From Mycobacterium sp. (GTDB taxonomy: Bacteria > Actinomycetota > Actinomycetes > Mycobacteriales > Mycobacteriaceae): a stretch of 61,598 bases of DNA. The stretch covers positions 1 to 61,598 of the forward strand of contig JAOPVI010000226.1 of assembly GCA_025966225.1 (NCBI GenBank), given 5' to 3'. Of the stretch, positions 17,156-24,902 are shown one piece after another (the first letter of the stretch is position 1; every line of letters starts with the position of its first letter). A program made the translations under genes and the position numbers. The notes beneath the pieces are model-generated. The model was not told the origin of the DNA, did not search any database, and worked only from the letters and a program-made list of their open reading frames with translations.

Positions 17156-17534
17156 CTCCAAACTCCTTGTTTGTAGCCACATTCCTGACTTCGGTGATCC
17201 GGCCATCGACCACCCGGAAGATCTCCATGCTGCCGATGGTCGTCTCGGTGCCGTCCTTCAGCTTCATCGGCGACTGGTAGACGATCGCCACGTGCTCGCC
17301 GTCGTCCCCGGCCACCACCAGATTGAGGTCGAAACGAATGGTCGCGAACATCGCCCAGTGGTCGACGATGCGTGCGACGGCTTGTTCGTGCGTGAGCACC
17401 GTCGGCTCTCCCACGTCGTGCCGAATCATGCGCTCGCCCGTCAGGTCTTCGGCGAGCGCGAAGTCCCGCTGGTTCCACACCACGAGGTTGTACTGCTCCA
17501 CCACCTCGCGGGCGGTGCGGGTGGGGCCGCTCAC
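17094..17534 (-). CDS. SnoaL/NTF2-like protein
   Basis: 146 residues from GTG 17534. The segments REVVEQYNLVVWNQRDFALA, GERMIRHDVGE and HEQAVARIVDHWAMF, then GMxI-like GSMEIFRVVDGRITEVRNV, are the cone-shaped NTF2 fold of SnoaL-type polyketide cyclases and limonene epoxide hydrolase relatives. These bind a hydrophobic ligand; a catalytic role is not certain. The last 20 residues, after KEFGVE, are arginine-rich and overlap the next gene, which suggests the original stop was lost or shifted. It overlaps the phosphotransferase remnant upstream by four bases. Confidence 0.75.
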   Translation of the reverse strand: MSGPTRTAREVVEQYNLVVWNQRDFALAEDLTGERMIRHDVGEPTVLTHEQAVARIVDHWAMFATIRFDLNLVVAGDDGEHVAIVYQSPMKLKDGTETTIGSMEIFRVVDGRITEVRNVATNKEFGVERQPCAERTWLLPAGRGRG

Positions 17535-17755
17535 GCGAAGACCTCAAGGCATCGATGGCGTCGATGGCCGCCACCGCCCGGTGGCAGGTCATCAGCGCCG
17601 GTGAGGTGCAGTCGATACAGCAGAGCCGAGAAGCCAGTGTCCTGGGCGATCTGCTCGCTGCGGACGTCGTCGACACGTGCACCAAGGGCCTCGGTGAGCC
17701 ATCGAGCATCGACGTCGCCGATGTCCGACGGAATCGCCGACGTAGCTGATGTCAC
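17531..17755 (-). pseudogene. N-terminal remnant of an aminoglycoside-type phosphotransferase
   Basis: GTG 17755 is preceded by GGGGAGG at good spacing, so the start is genuine. The first 55 residues, IPSDIGDVDARWLTEALGA then DTGFSALLYRLHLTG, match the opening of the large mycobacterial APH/choline-kinase-like family. Right after TGADDLPP the frame turns into a low-complexity glycine-histidine stretch and stops at the SnoaL start. The catalytic HGD and DFG motifs and about 250 residues are missing, so an internal deletion fused the 5' end to the following gene. It still may serve as a translated leader for the SnoaL gene. Confidence 0.65.
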
Positions 17756-17787
17756 GGAACCTCCCCGCCGAGGTAATTGACGATGCG

Positions 17788-17802
17788 CAACTAAGTTAGT
17801 TG
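17788..17802. promoter_or_regulatory. Palindromic operator for the divergent TetR gene
   Basis: CAACTAA-G-TTAGTTG is a perfect 15-base palindrome. It lies between the minus-strand unit starting at 17755 and the TetR start at 17824, the usual place for an autoregulatory TetR site. It is unrelated to the CTACTGTAA operator. Confidence 0.65.
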
Positions 17803-17823
17803 TCGACCGTCTAATATACAAGG

Positions 17824-18453
17824 GTGCCCTCCCCCGCCCGTGGGTTGACCCAGCCTCAGCGAGTCGAGACGTCGGCCCGCAGACTGATCGAGGCCGCTGC
17901 GGAGTTGATCACCGAGAAGGGTTGGGAGGCAACGACAGCCGCCGAGATCGGGCGTCGCGCAGGCTACAGCAGGGCGATGGTGCACGCGCGCTACGGCAGC
18001 AAGGACGCCATCCTCGACACCCTGTTCCGGACTACCTATGAGGCACGACTCGACACGACGCCCGCCGACGACGCCGACGGACTTCGGCAGGCCCTCGGCC
18101 ACTTCGACCGGATCATCGAGCTCTACGTCGAGGACCGCGCGTTCGTCCGAGCGGTGTTCGTGCTGACGTTCGAAGCGGTGAAGTCGACCTCGCCGATACG
18201 TGGCCGAATGCGCGCCTGGCTCAGTAGCGGCGTCGAAACGGTCGAGGCCGGACTGCGGGCAGGCATCCGGGATGGGTCGGTCCGACCCGACGTCGACGTC
18301 GTAGCAGCCACCACCGACATCAGCACCTCCGGACTGGGCCTTGCATACCACTGGATCGTGTTCGATGACAGCTACCAACTCGACCGTGAACTGGCGACTG
18401 TGCGTGACCGGATCATTGGGGCGTACGGGACCGAATCTGCTTGCCGGCGTTGA
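17824..18453 (+). CDS. TetR-family regulator
   Basis: 209 residues from GTG 17824. The N-terminal helix-turn-helix is TSARRLIEAAAELITEKGWE followed by TTAAEIGRRAGYSRAMVHAR and YGSKDAILDTLF; the usual FYxHF is replaced by VHARYGSK, as in some TetR subfamilies. The ligand domain (about 70-200) is alpha-helical with no recognised family. A perfect palindrome at 17788-17802 in the intergenic space suggests control of itself and of the divergent phosphotransferase-remnant/SnoaL/LLM unit. It is monocistronic. Confidence 0.85.
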   Translation: MPSPARGLTQPQRVETSARRLIEAAAELITEKGWEATTAAEIGRRAGYSRAMVHARYGSKDAILDTLFRTTYEARLDTTPADDADGLRQALGHFDRIIELYVEDRAFVRAVFVLTFEAVKSTSPIRGRMRAWLSSGVETVEAGLRAGIRDGSVRPDVDVVAATTDISTSGLGLAYHWIVFDDSYQLDRELATVRDRIIGAYGTESACRR

Positions 18454-18622
18454 TGTCTGCCCACGCCTGCGGCCGTAACGACGCTGGGTCGGCCCCGACC
18501 CGCGACCGCCGTACCTAGGCCAGTCGCCGCCTGGTACGCCGGTGTGGCCAAAGGAACGCCAGCGGCGCTTTTTGCCTGCCCATTGCCAAGTTGTCTTCCC
18601 GTCTGACGGTAGGGATTGCATG

Positions 18623-18643
18623 CTACTGTAACTCTTACAGTAG
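18623..18643. promoter_or_regulatory. Perfect operator copy upstream of Rieske oxygenase operon
   Basis: CTACTGTAA-N3-TTACAGTAG: both nine-base arms are exact reverse complements, separated by CTC. This is the best copy in the window and defines the consensus. It ends 26 bases before the GTG start of the Rieske gene, so a bound repressor would block transcription start. Confidence 0.75.
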
Positions 18644-18669
18644 TAGGGTCGAACAGTGGAGGACAGCCC

Positions 18670-19665
18670 GTGAAGGTTCCGTTCACCTGGAAGGTCACCG
18701 GCTGGTTCATGGTCGGCTGGTCGCCGGAATTTCCAATGGATGAAACGCGGCCGCTGAAATACTTCGGCGAGGACCTCGTCGCCTACCGCGACGAGTCCGG
18801 CGAACTGCACGTCATGGAGGCTCACTGCAAGCACCTCGGCGCGCATCTCGGTCACGGCGGCAAGGTGGTCGGCGATTGCGTGGAATGCCCGTTCCACGGC
18901 TGGCGCTGGGGGCCCGACGGCACCAACCGCTACATCCCGTATCAACCGGATAGGCCCAACCGCGGCCTGCGGCTACGCACGTACCCCGTCATGGAGCAGT
19001 ACGACTGCGTCTTCGTCTGGCACCACCCCGACGGCAAGGAACCGCAGTGGGAGATGCCCGACATCTTCACCTCCTTCCCGCAGCACGAGACCGACTCGAC
19101 GGCGTATTACCGGCCATATCCCGAGTTCTCGCGTTTCGCGGAGCACGAACCGGTACACCCCCAGATCGTCGCGGAGAACGGACCCGACAGCGCGCACTTC
19201 CAGTACGTGCACCGCGCCTCCGTGACACCGAAGCTGCTCGACTGGAACATCGTCGATCAGGAATGGCGCTTCCTTACCGGCTGGCCCGATGCCAGTAGCG
19301 ACGATCCCGACCAGATGGCGCTCGGGATCCACAGCAACATGTTCGGCCTCGGCGGTGCGATCAGTGTCTTCGCGGGCCAGTCAAACCATCGACTGATCTT
19401 CGCCTGCACACCCGTCGACGACGAGTACTCGAACATGTTCTACTCCATCTGGGAACCGCGCGTACCCGGCGACGAGTCCGACGTCCCACCGGACTCGATT
19501 CGCAAGCGCATCGAGAAGCAGTTCCTGGTCACCGTCTGGGACGACCTGGAGATCTGGCGCTACCAGAAGTACGTCGAGCACCCGGCGCTGTCCAAGGTCG
19601 ATGCGAAACCGTATATGGCACTGCGCAAGTGGGCGACGCAATTCTACGACGTAACGCCTACGTGA
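18670..19665 (+). CDS. Rieske non-heme iron oxygenase, KshA-like
   Basis: 331 residues from GTG 18670, with GGAGG 7 bases upstream. The Rieske [2Fe-2S] ligands are Cys53 and His55 (AHCKHLG) and Cys73 and His76 (CPFHGW). The catalytic iron site is carried by ENGPDSAHFQYVH, giving the bridging Asp and the two His. Length and spacing resemble the terminal oxygenase of 3-ketosteroid 9-alpha-hydroxylase, but members of this group act on many cyclic substrates. A reductase partner is not coded nearby. First gene of a three-gene operon with start/stop overlaps throughout, controlled by the perfect operator at 18623. Confidence 0.9.
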   Translation: MKVPFTWKVTGWFMVGWSPEFPMDETRPLKYFGEDLVAYRDESGELHVMEAHCKHLGAHLGHGGKVVGDCVECPFHGWRWGPDGTNRYIPYQPDRPNRGLRLRTYPVMEQYDCVFVWHHPDGKEPQWEMPDIFTSFPQHETDSTAYYRPYPEFSRFAEHEPVHPQIVAENGPDSAHFQYVHRASVTPKLLDWNIVDQEWRFLTGWPDASSDDPDQMALGIHSNMFGLGGAISVFAGQSNHRLIFACTPVDDEYSNMFYSIWEPRVPGDESDVPPDSIRKRIEKQFLVTVWDDLEIWRYQKYVEHPALSKVDAKPYMALRKWATQFYDVTPT

Positions 19666-20282
19666 AGCCCGAACTCGCCGACCTCGTGGCACCGGCGCAC
19701 ACGGCGATCGTCACCCAAGAGGTCCAGGGTGCGGTGATGGGCCCCAATGCCGCGCTGGCGGTGCTGGCCGCCGAGGCTCGACGCGAGGCGCTGCCCAACA
19801 TCGCTCGGCTACTGCCTGTGGCCCGCGGCGCTGGCGTACGAGTCGTGCACTGCACCGTGCAGCGGCGCCCCGACGGGCTCGGCTCGAACCACAATGCGCG
19901 ACTGTTCGCCGGGGCAGGCAAGGGGGTCGACATCACGCCGGGCAGCGAAGGAGCGGCCTTGCTGTCCGAAGTAGGTCCGGACCCAAGCGATCTCGTCCTG
20001 TCCCGTTGGCACGGCCTCGGACCAATGGGCGGCACCGAACTCGACGCGATCCTGCGCAATCTCGGCGTGACGACCATCGTCGCCGTCGGGGTCTCGTTGA
20101 ACGTCGCGATCCCCAACCTCGTGATGGACGCCGTGAACAAGGGTTACCGAGTGGTCCTGCCGCGGGACGCCGTCGCCGGATTCCCCGCCGAGTACGGTAC
20201 GGCGGTGATCGAATACAGCATGTCCCTGCTGGCCACGGTGACCACCACCGACGAGTTGCTCGCCACGTGGGCGCACGCGTGA
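19662..20282 (+). CDS. Isochorismatase-like hydrolase with Ser in place of the catalytic Cys
   Basis: 206 residues from GTG 19662, overlapping the Rieske stop by four bases. The fold is recognisable from HTAIVTQEVQGAVMG at the N-terminus, VARGAGVRVVHCTV, SDLVLSRWHGLGPMGGTELD and the final VSLNVAIPNLVMDAVNKGY. In active cysteine hydrolases the triad is Asp-Lys-Cys; here the first position reads Glu (TQE), the lysine is not obvious (SRWHG) and the nucleophile position reads GVSLN, so cysteine is absent. It may be a divergent hydrolase using another mechanism or a non-catalytic relative. Tight coupling with the Rieske and thioesterase genes implies a pathway role. Confidence 0.78.
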   Translation: MKPELADLVAPAHTAIVTQEVQGAVMGPNAALAVLAAEARREALPNIARLLPVARGAGVRVVHCTVQRRPDGLGSNHNARLFAGAGKGVDITPGSEGAALLSEVGPDPSDLVLSRWHGLGPMGGTELDAILRNLGVTTIVAVGVSLNVAIPNLVMDAVNKGYRVVLPRDAVAGFPAEYGTAVIEYSMSLLATVTTTDELLATWAHA

Positions 20283-20881
20283 CCGACACCCGCGGCTTCC
20301 CCGAGCTGAAACCCGTTGAGGCGCCACCGGAATTGGACCGGTTCGCAGCGGCGATGCGTCGCCTGCAGGACCTCGCGGTGTCGACGAACCCCGGTGGCGA
20401 GCTCTGGACGTCCACGGCCGAGCAGATCGAAGGGATCTGCGCGGAACTCGAGAAGTTCGAGGTGGGCGACGGCGAGGCCCCAGCTGGTCGGGCCACCAAG
20501 CTGCCCGGACTTGGCCATCCCCTGATGCCGCCGTGGACCATCAGCGACTACAGCGCGGACGGCGTCACGATGGAAGGCCACTTCAGCCGCTTCCACGTCG
20601 GCGGCAACATGGCGGTGCACGGTGGCGTCATCCCATTGTTCTACGACTGGCATTTCGGCATGATCGTCTCGGCCGCGGGACGGCCCATCAGTCGCACCGC
20701 CTATCTGCATGTCGACTACCGCGCAGTGACGCCGATCGACAAACCCTTGATCAGTCGAGGCCGCATCGACCGCCTCGATGGTCGCAAGGCCTTCATCACG
20801 GCGACCATGACCGACCTCGACGGCACCGTGTTGAGCGAGGCCAACGGTTTGATGATCAAGCTGCTCGCCCACCAGCCGTAA
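20279..20881 (+). CDS. PaaI-type hotdog thioesterase
   Basis: 200 residues from GTG 20279, again in a four-base overlap. The C-terminal 110 residues form the hotdog domain: MEGHFSRFHVGGNMAVHGGV (with the HGG active-site loop), LYDWHFGMIVSAAGR in the central helix region, and TAYLHVDYRAVTPIDKPL. The N-terminal 80 residues are helical and not part of the core, as in several mycobacterial PaaI proteins. The expected activity is hydrolysis of an acyl-CoA, perhaps to release CoA from dead-end intermediates. Last gene of the Rieske operon. Confidence 0.82.
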   Translation: MTDTRGFPELKPVEAPPELDRFAAAMRRLQDLAVSTNPGGELWTSTAEQIEGICAELEKFEVGDGEAPAGRATKLPGLGHPLMPPWTISDYSADGVTMEGHFSRFHVGGNMAVHGGVIPLFYDWHFGMIVSAAGRPISRTAYLHVDYRAVTPIDKPLISRGRIDRLDGRKAFITATMTDLDGTVLSEANGLMIKLLAHQP

Positions 20882-20982
20882 GACTGACAACAGTCAAGGA
20901 GCGCAATGCAATTCACGGTTCCCGCAGTCCTCGACGCAGGCACCCGGCTATCGTAATGGCCGTCGGCGCGGTGACGGATACG

Positions 20983-21003
20983 ATACTGTAATCTTTACAG
21001 TAG
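20983..21003. promoter_or_regulatory. Operator copy upstream of second P450
   Basis: ATACTGTAA-N3-TTACAGTAG matches the consensus at 17 of 18 arm positions. It ends 46 bases before the P450 ATG. A short hairpin follows it at 21007. Confidence 0.72.
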
Positions 21004-21006
21004 TGA

Positions 21007-21025
21007 CGTGCAGCATCGCTGCACG
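21007..21025 (+). repeat. Hairpin in the P450 5' leader
   Basis: CGTGCAGC and GCTGCACG are perfect 8-base arms around the loop ATC. The hairpin lies between the operator and the ribosome-binding site GGAGG at 21041. It could be a second protein-binding site, an mRNA leader structure, or chance. Confidence 0.4.
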
Positions 21026-21049
21026 AGCCCGTTCACACGCGGAGGTGCC

Positions 21050-22258
21050 ATGGAAACCCAAGCGCAGGCCGCTCGGTCGGCTGAGGATCGAGCCGGACTG
21101 CTCCGGGACCCGTACCCATTCTTTGCAGCGAAGCGCATGGAGGGCGGCGTCTTCGAAGGAACCGTCATGGACTACTCCAAGACGCCGGAGGACTTCCGCC
21201 CCAAGCAGTGCTACGCGGCGATGTCCTTCGATGCGGTCAAAAAGGTGTTCCGCGACGGAAAGCTCTTCAACTCGGCGATGTACGACGCGACCATCGGGAT
21301 GTTCATCGGCCCAACGATCCTCGCCATGGGCGGTACCGAACACCGTGCGCATCGCAACCTGGTCTCGGCGGCCTTCAAGTCGAGGTCCTTGGTGCGCTGG
21401 GAGCCCGAGATCGTGCGGCCCATCGTCAACGCGCTCATCGACGAGTTCGTGGAAACCGGCCAGACGGATCTCATCAAGAACTTCACCTTCGAATTCCCCA
21501 CCCGGGTGATCGCCAAACTGCTCGGGCTACCGGAAGCGGACCTCCCGATGTTCCGCAAGTGGGCGGTGGATCTCATCAGCTACACCGTCAAGTACAAGCA
21601 GGCGTTCGAATCATCTGCGGCACTGAAGGATTACTTCCTGACGCAGATGGACGAGCGCAAGTCCCATCCGACTGAGGACATCATCGGCGACCTCGTCACC
21701 GCCGAGCTCGATGGCGAGCGGCTGACCGACGAGGCGATCTACTCCTTCCTGCGACTCTTGCTTCCGGCAGGCCTCGAGACCACGTACCGGTCCTCCGGCA
21801 ATCTGCTGTACCTCCTGCTCACGCATCCGGAACAGTTCAAGGCGGTGCAGGAGAATCGCGAACTCGTCGGCCCCGCCATCGAAGAGGGGCTGCGGTTCGA
21901 GACACCGCTCACCACGGTGCAGCGCTTCGCCTCCGAGGACACGGAACTCGAGGGCATCGAACTCCCGGCGCAGTCGGTGATCGACGTCTGCATGGGCTCC
22001 GCCAATCGCGACGAGGCGCGGTGGGATCGTCCCGAGGAGTTCGACATCTTCCGCAAACGCACTCCCCACATCACCTTCGCGGCGGGCGAACACACCTGCC
22101 TGGGTCTGCATCTCGCTCGGCTCGAGACCAGGGTCGCCGTGGAGTGTCTGCTGAACCGGCTGAGCAACATTGCGCTAGTCGACGACGGTGATCCGCACAT
22201 CCACGGGCAACCGTTCCGGTCGCCGAACGTCCTGCCGGTGACCTTCGACGGGGCCTAG
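21050..22258 (+). CDS. Cytochrome P450
   Basis: 402 residues from ATG 21050 with GGAGG 4 bases upstream. Marks: I-helix LLPAGLETTYRSS, in which the usual Asp/Glu-Thr pair is present as ETT, the EEGLRF ExxR helix, and the heme-binding FAAGEHTCLGLHLARLE. The N-terminus (LLRDPYPFFAAKR) is that of soluble bacterial P450s. It is distinct from the P450 at 11026, with little shared sequence outside the motifs. Control by the operator at 20983 places it with the Rieske operon immediately upstream. It is followed on the opposite strand by an aldehyde dehydrogenase remnant. Confidence 0.92.
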   Translation: METQAQAARSAEDRAGLLRDPYPFFAAKRMEGGVFEGTVMDYSKTPEDFRPKQCYAAMSFDAVKKVFRDGKLFNSAMYDATIGMFIGPTILAMGGTEHRAHRNLVSAAFKSRSLVRWEPEIVRPIVNALIDEFVETGQTDLIKNFTFEFPTRVIAKLLGLPEADLPMFRKWAVDLISYTVKYKQAFESSAALKDYFLTQMDERKSHPTEDIIGDLVTAELDGERLTDEAIYSFLRLLLPAGLETTYRSSGNLLYLLLTHPEQFKAVQENRELVGPAIEEGLRFETPLTTVQRFASEDTELEGIELPAQSVIDVCMGSANRDEARWDRPEEFDIFRKRTPHITFAAGEHTCLGLHLARLETRVAVECLLNRLSNIALVDDGDPHIHGQPFRSPNVLPVTFDGA

Positions 22259-22300
22259 GGCGCCAGGTGCCGTTTCGTCTGCTCTCTTTTCGGCCGTCGC

Positions 22301-22483
22301 TCAAGCCCGCCGGGGCACCCGGCAGCCGATGGTCTTGGTTTCCAGGTACTGCTCAAATCCTTCGATGCCGCACTGACGGCCGACGCCCGAGTTCTTGTAT
22401 CCGCCGAAGGGCGCATCGGCTCCGTAGAACATGCCGCCATTGACCCCGATCGAGCCGGTCCGGATGCGCCGCGCAATTCGTGC
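22301..22483 (-). pseudogene. C-terminal remnant of an aldehyde dehydrogenase
   Basis: Reading leftwards, about 60 codons give RRIRTGSIGVNGGMFYGADA, then PFGGYKNSGVGRQCGIEGFE, then QYLETKTIG and a stop. This is the conserved C-terminal end of NAD(P)-dependent aldehyde dehydrogenases. The preceding 420 or so residues, including the catalytic Cys and Glu, are absent; sequence upstream (22490-22640) shows no further homology. The remnant is stranded between the P450 and the acyl-CoA dehydrogenase genes and is not expected to be functional. Confidence 0.8.
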
Positions 22484-22646
22484 AGTTCGGTCGGCACACC
22501 CGGATCGCGATCAACGGGAGTCATCAGCGACTTCATCCCAACCCGACGTTCGAACGCGTCTTAGAGCATCCACCAATGCCCGAGCCCGTCGAGGACCTCA
22601 GTCCGGGCGCGATGGCGTCTCCCGTCGCTTCGCTCGCCCCGATACG

Positions 22647-23843
22647 TCACGACACCTTCTTGGGCGGCGAGTAGTTCGGCTTGCCTAGGCCCAGCACGTG
22701 TTGACCGATCATGTTGCGGAACACCTCGAGCGTGCCGCCGTAGATTCCGACCAGCGGCGCGAATCGGTACACGTATTCGGCGGCCCCGTCGTCGGCGGCG
22801 CCCTCCGTCCCGACGGACAGCGTGGACGCGGTGCCAAGGATGTCCATCAGGTCGGGCGCTACGTCGCGCATGGACTGGGCCAAGGCGACCCGTCCGAAGA
22901 TGTTCGGCGTGCTGATCGCCACCTCCATGCGAGCCACGCTGCGACCCAGCCGGTAGGCGACCGAGTCATCATCGATAGCCTTGCGGCCGTTGAGATCCGG
23001 CGTACCCAACACCTGGCCGGCCTTGTCGCAGGCCTTCACCATGAACTCCGCCTGGTGCATCATGATGGCCACGTCCTGCAGGCCGTCGGCGCCGCCCTCG
23101 ACCGCGCCGTGCTCGGCGTCGAGTGGTCCGCGCAGCACCGTCCAGCCGCCGTTCACCTCGCCGAGCCGATACTTGTCGTCGACCCGCACGTCGCTGTAGT
23201 ACACGATGTTGGTGCGGTCGCCGTCGACGGTGCGGATGCCCTGAATCTCGATGCCAGGTAGGTCTAGCGGCACCAGAAACATCGTGATGCTCTTGTGCTT
23301 TGGCGCATCGGGTTCGGTGTTGGTGATCAGAAAGACGTACTGGCATTTGTGCGCGCCGGTGGTGAACATCTTGGAGCCATTAATAATCCAGCTCGACCCA
23401 TCCGCTTCACGCACGGCGCGCGTCTTGCACGTCGCAATGTCCGAGCCACCCTCGGGTTCGGTGTAGCCAAGGCATAGGCGCGCGTGCCCGCTGAATACCT
23501 GCGGCAGCACCTCATCGCGGAGTTCGGGCGACCCGAACGCGGCCACCGTCCTGGCCACCATGGCCGTCGTGCCCATGGTGACCCACGGCACGTGGTAGCG
23601 ACGCTTCTCCAGTTCCCACAGCCGCCGCTTGACGCGGCTGAACCCGCCTTCGTGCTCGGTATGCCACTCGCCGTGAAGGTAACCGGCCGCCCCGATCGCC
23701 AGGTGGACGCCCTCGTCGAAGTTGTCCCCGGTTTCGCGGTCGCGCCGGATGACGTCTTCGGTCACCTGTTCGGCGAGGAAGGTCCGCGTGTCGTCGAGAA
23801 AGGTCTGCTCGTCATCGGAGAGCGCTACGCGTGAGAAGTCCAT
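22647..23843 (-). CDS. Acyl-CoA dehydrogenase, subunit A of a pair
   Basis: 398 residues. The FAD/substrate region reads LCLGYTEPEGGSDIATCKTR and SWIINGSKMFTTGAHKCQYV, and the C-terminal catalytic loop YGGTLEVFRNMI has the glutamate that abstracts the alpha-proton. With the shorter, divergent dehydrogenase directly upstream it resembles the alpha2-beta2 FadE pairs used in mycobacterial steroid side-chain oxidation (ChsE-type), where only one subunit keeps the catalytic glutamate. It is the last gene of a leftward operon that begins at 29483 and contains hydratase, amidohydrolases and a CoA ligase. Confidence 0.87.
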   Translation of the reverse strand: MDFSRVALSDDEQTFLDDTRTFLAEQVTEDVIRRDRETGDNFDEGVHLAIGAAGYLHGEWHTEHEGGFSRVKRRLWELEKRRYHVPWVTMGTTAMVARTVAAFGSPELRDEVLPQVFSGHARLCLGYTEPEGGSDIATCKTRAVREADGSSWIINGSKMFTTGAHKCQYVFLITNTEPDAPKHKSITMFLVPLDLPGIEIQGIRTVDGDRTNIVYYSDVRVDDKYRLGEVNGGWTVLRGPLDAEHGAVEGGADGLQDVAIMMHQAEFMVKACDKAGQVLGTPDLNGRKAIDDDSVAYRLGRSVARMEVAISTPNIFGRVALAQSMRDVAPDLMDILGTASTLSVGTEGAADDGAAEYVYRFAPLVGIYGGTLEVFRNMIGQHVLGLGKPNYSPPKKVS

Positions 23844-23853
23844 TGTTCTTCTC

Positions 23854-24900
23854 CTACTGGCTTTCCCGCGCGGAGACGATCCGCCCGATCCGCTTGGTCG
23901 TCTCCCCGGGGTCTCCTGCAGCGAGTGGCCATCCCCGTGCCCGCACCAGGTAGGCGGTAGCCGCAGCTTCCGCGCAGACGCCGAGGCCGCCCTGGATGTG
24001 CACGGCCATGGTGGCGGCCTTGGCCGCCTCCTCCGACATGAAGACGAACGCCGACGGGCCCAGTTCGGGGCGTACGCCCGGCTCGTTGTCGAGGTACCAA
24101 GCGGCCCGTCTAGCCAACGCCCGAGCGCCCTGCACCGTGATCGCCATGTTGGCCAACGGATGCGAGATGCCCTGCAGCGTCGAGATCGGCACCCCGAGCG
24201 TGTAGCGGGTCTTGGCGAACTCGGCCGCGATGGTCATCGTCTCCTCGACGAGGCCAGCCAATGCGGCCGCCGTCAACAACCGCCATTCATCAAGCGCCAG
24301 TTGGTAGTCCGCCAAGGCCTGCGCTCCACTACCGAGCACGGTGCGGCCATCGGCGGTGCCCGGCTCGATCCACGCCATGGGCAGCTTGCCGAGGTTCTCG
24401 ACCGCGGCAGGCCGGGTGTCGAACGTCAGCCGCACGACGTCGTCACCGTCGCGGACGATGACGTGATCGGCGACGGCTCCGTTGGAGATCAGCCGAGCAC
24501 CCGCACTGCTGGTCTCACGGAGGTCGAGCCCAGCGATCTGCTCACCCGTCACGACGGCGGCGGTCTCGCCGTTCAGCGCTCCAAGGCGAGCCAACAGCCG
24601 CGCCGCGCAGACGTGGTCGATCCACGGGACCGGCGCCAGCGCCCGCCCGATTTCCTCGGCGAGCAGGGTGAGGTCCACCAGCGTCGCGGTGTCGCCGCCG
24701 ACGTCCTCGGGCAGCGCCATGGTTGTTGCGCCCGTGGCGCACAACTTCTCCCAGAGCCCCTTGTCGAAGCCGGATGGCTCGGCTGCCCACACCCCGTCGA
24801 TGGGGCAGTTGGTCTTGAAGAACTTCTGGTAGGCCGCCTGCAATTCGGTGTGATCCTCGGAAAGGCTGTAGTCCGCCCTGCGCAGTTCGTAGCGGTCCAT
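23854..24900 (-). CDS. Acyl-CoA dehydrogenase, subunit B of a pair
   Basis: 348 residues from ATG 24900, shorter than canonical dehydrogenases (about 380-400). The N-terminal helix domain (ELQAAYQKFFKTNCPIDGVW), GGDTATLVDLTLLAEEIGRA and the C-terminal MAVHIQGGLGVCAEAAATAY identify the family, but the middle beta domain is reduced and the typical catalytic EGTxE region is not seen. This is the pattern of the non-catalytic partner in heteromeric FadE complexes. It is separated from subunit A by 10 bases and from the amidohydrolase upstream by 2, so the genes are translationally coupled. Confidence 0.84.
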   Translation of the reverse strand: MDRYELRRADYSLSEDHTELQAAYQKFFKTNCPIDGVWAAEPSGFDKGLWEKLCATGATTMALPEDVGGDTATLVDLTLLAEEIGRALAPVPWIDHVCAARLLARLGALNGETAAVVTGEQIAGLDLRETSSAGARLISNGAVADHVIVRDGDDVVRLTFDTRPAAVENLGKLPMAWIEPGTADGRTVLGSGAQALADYQLALDEWRLLTAAALAGLVEETMTIAAEFAKTRYTLGVPISTLQGISHPLANMAITVQGARALARRAAWYLDNEPGVRPELGPSAFVFMSEEAAKAATMAVHIQGGLGVCAEAAATAYLVRARGWPLAAGDPGETTKRIGRIVSARESQ

Positions 24901-24902
24901 GG

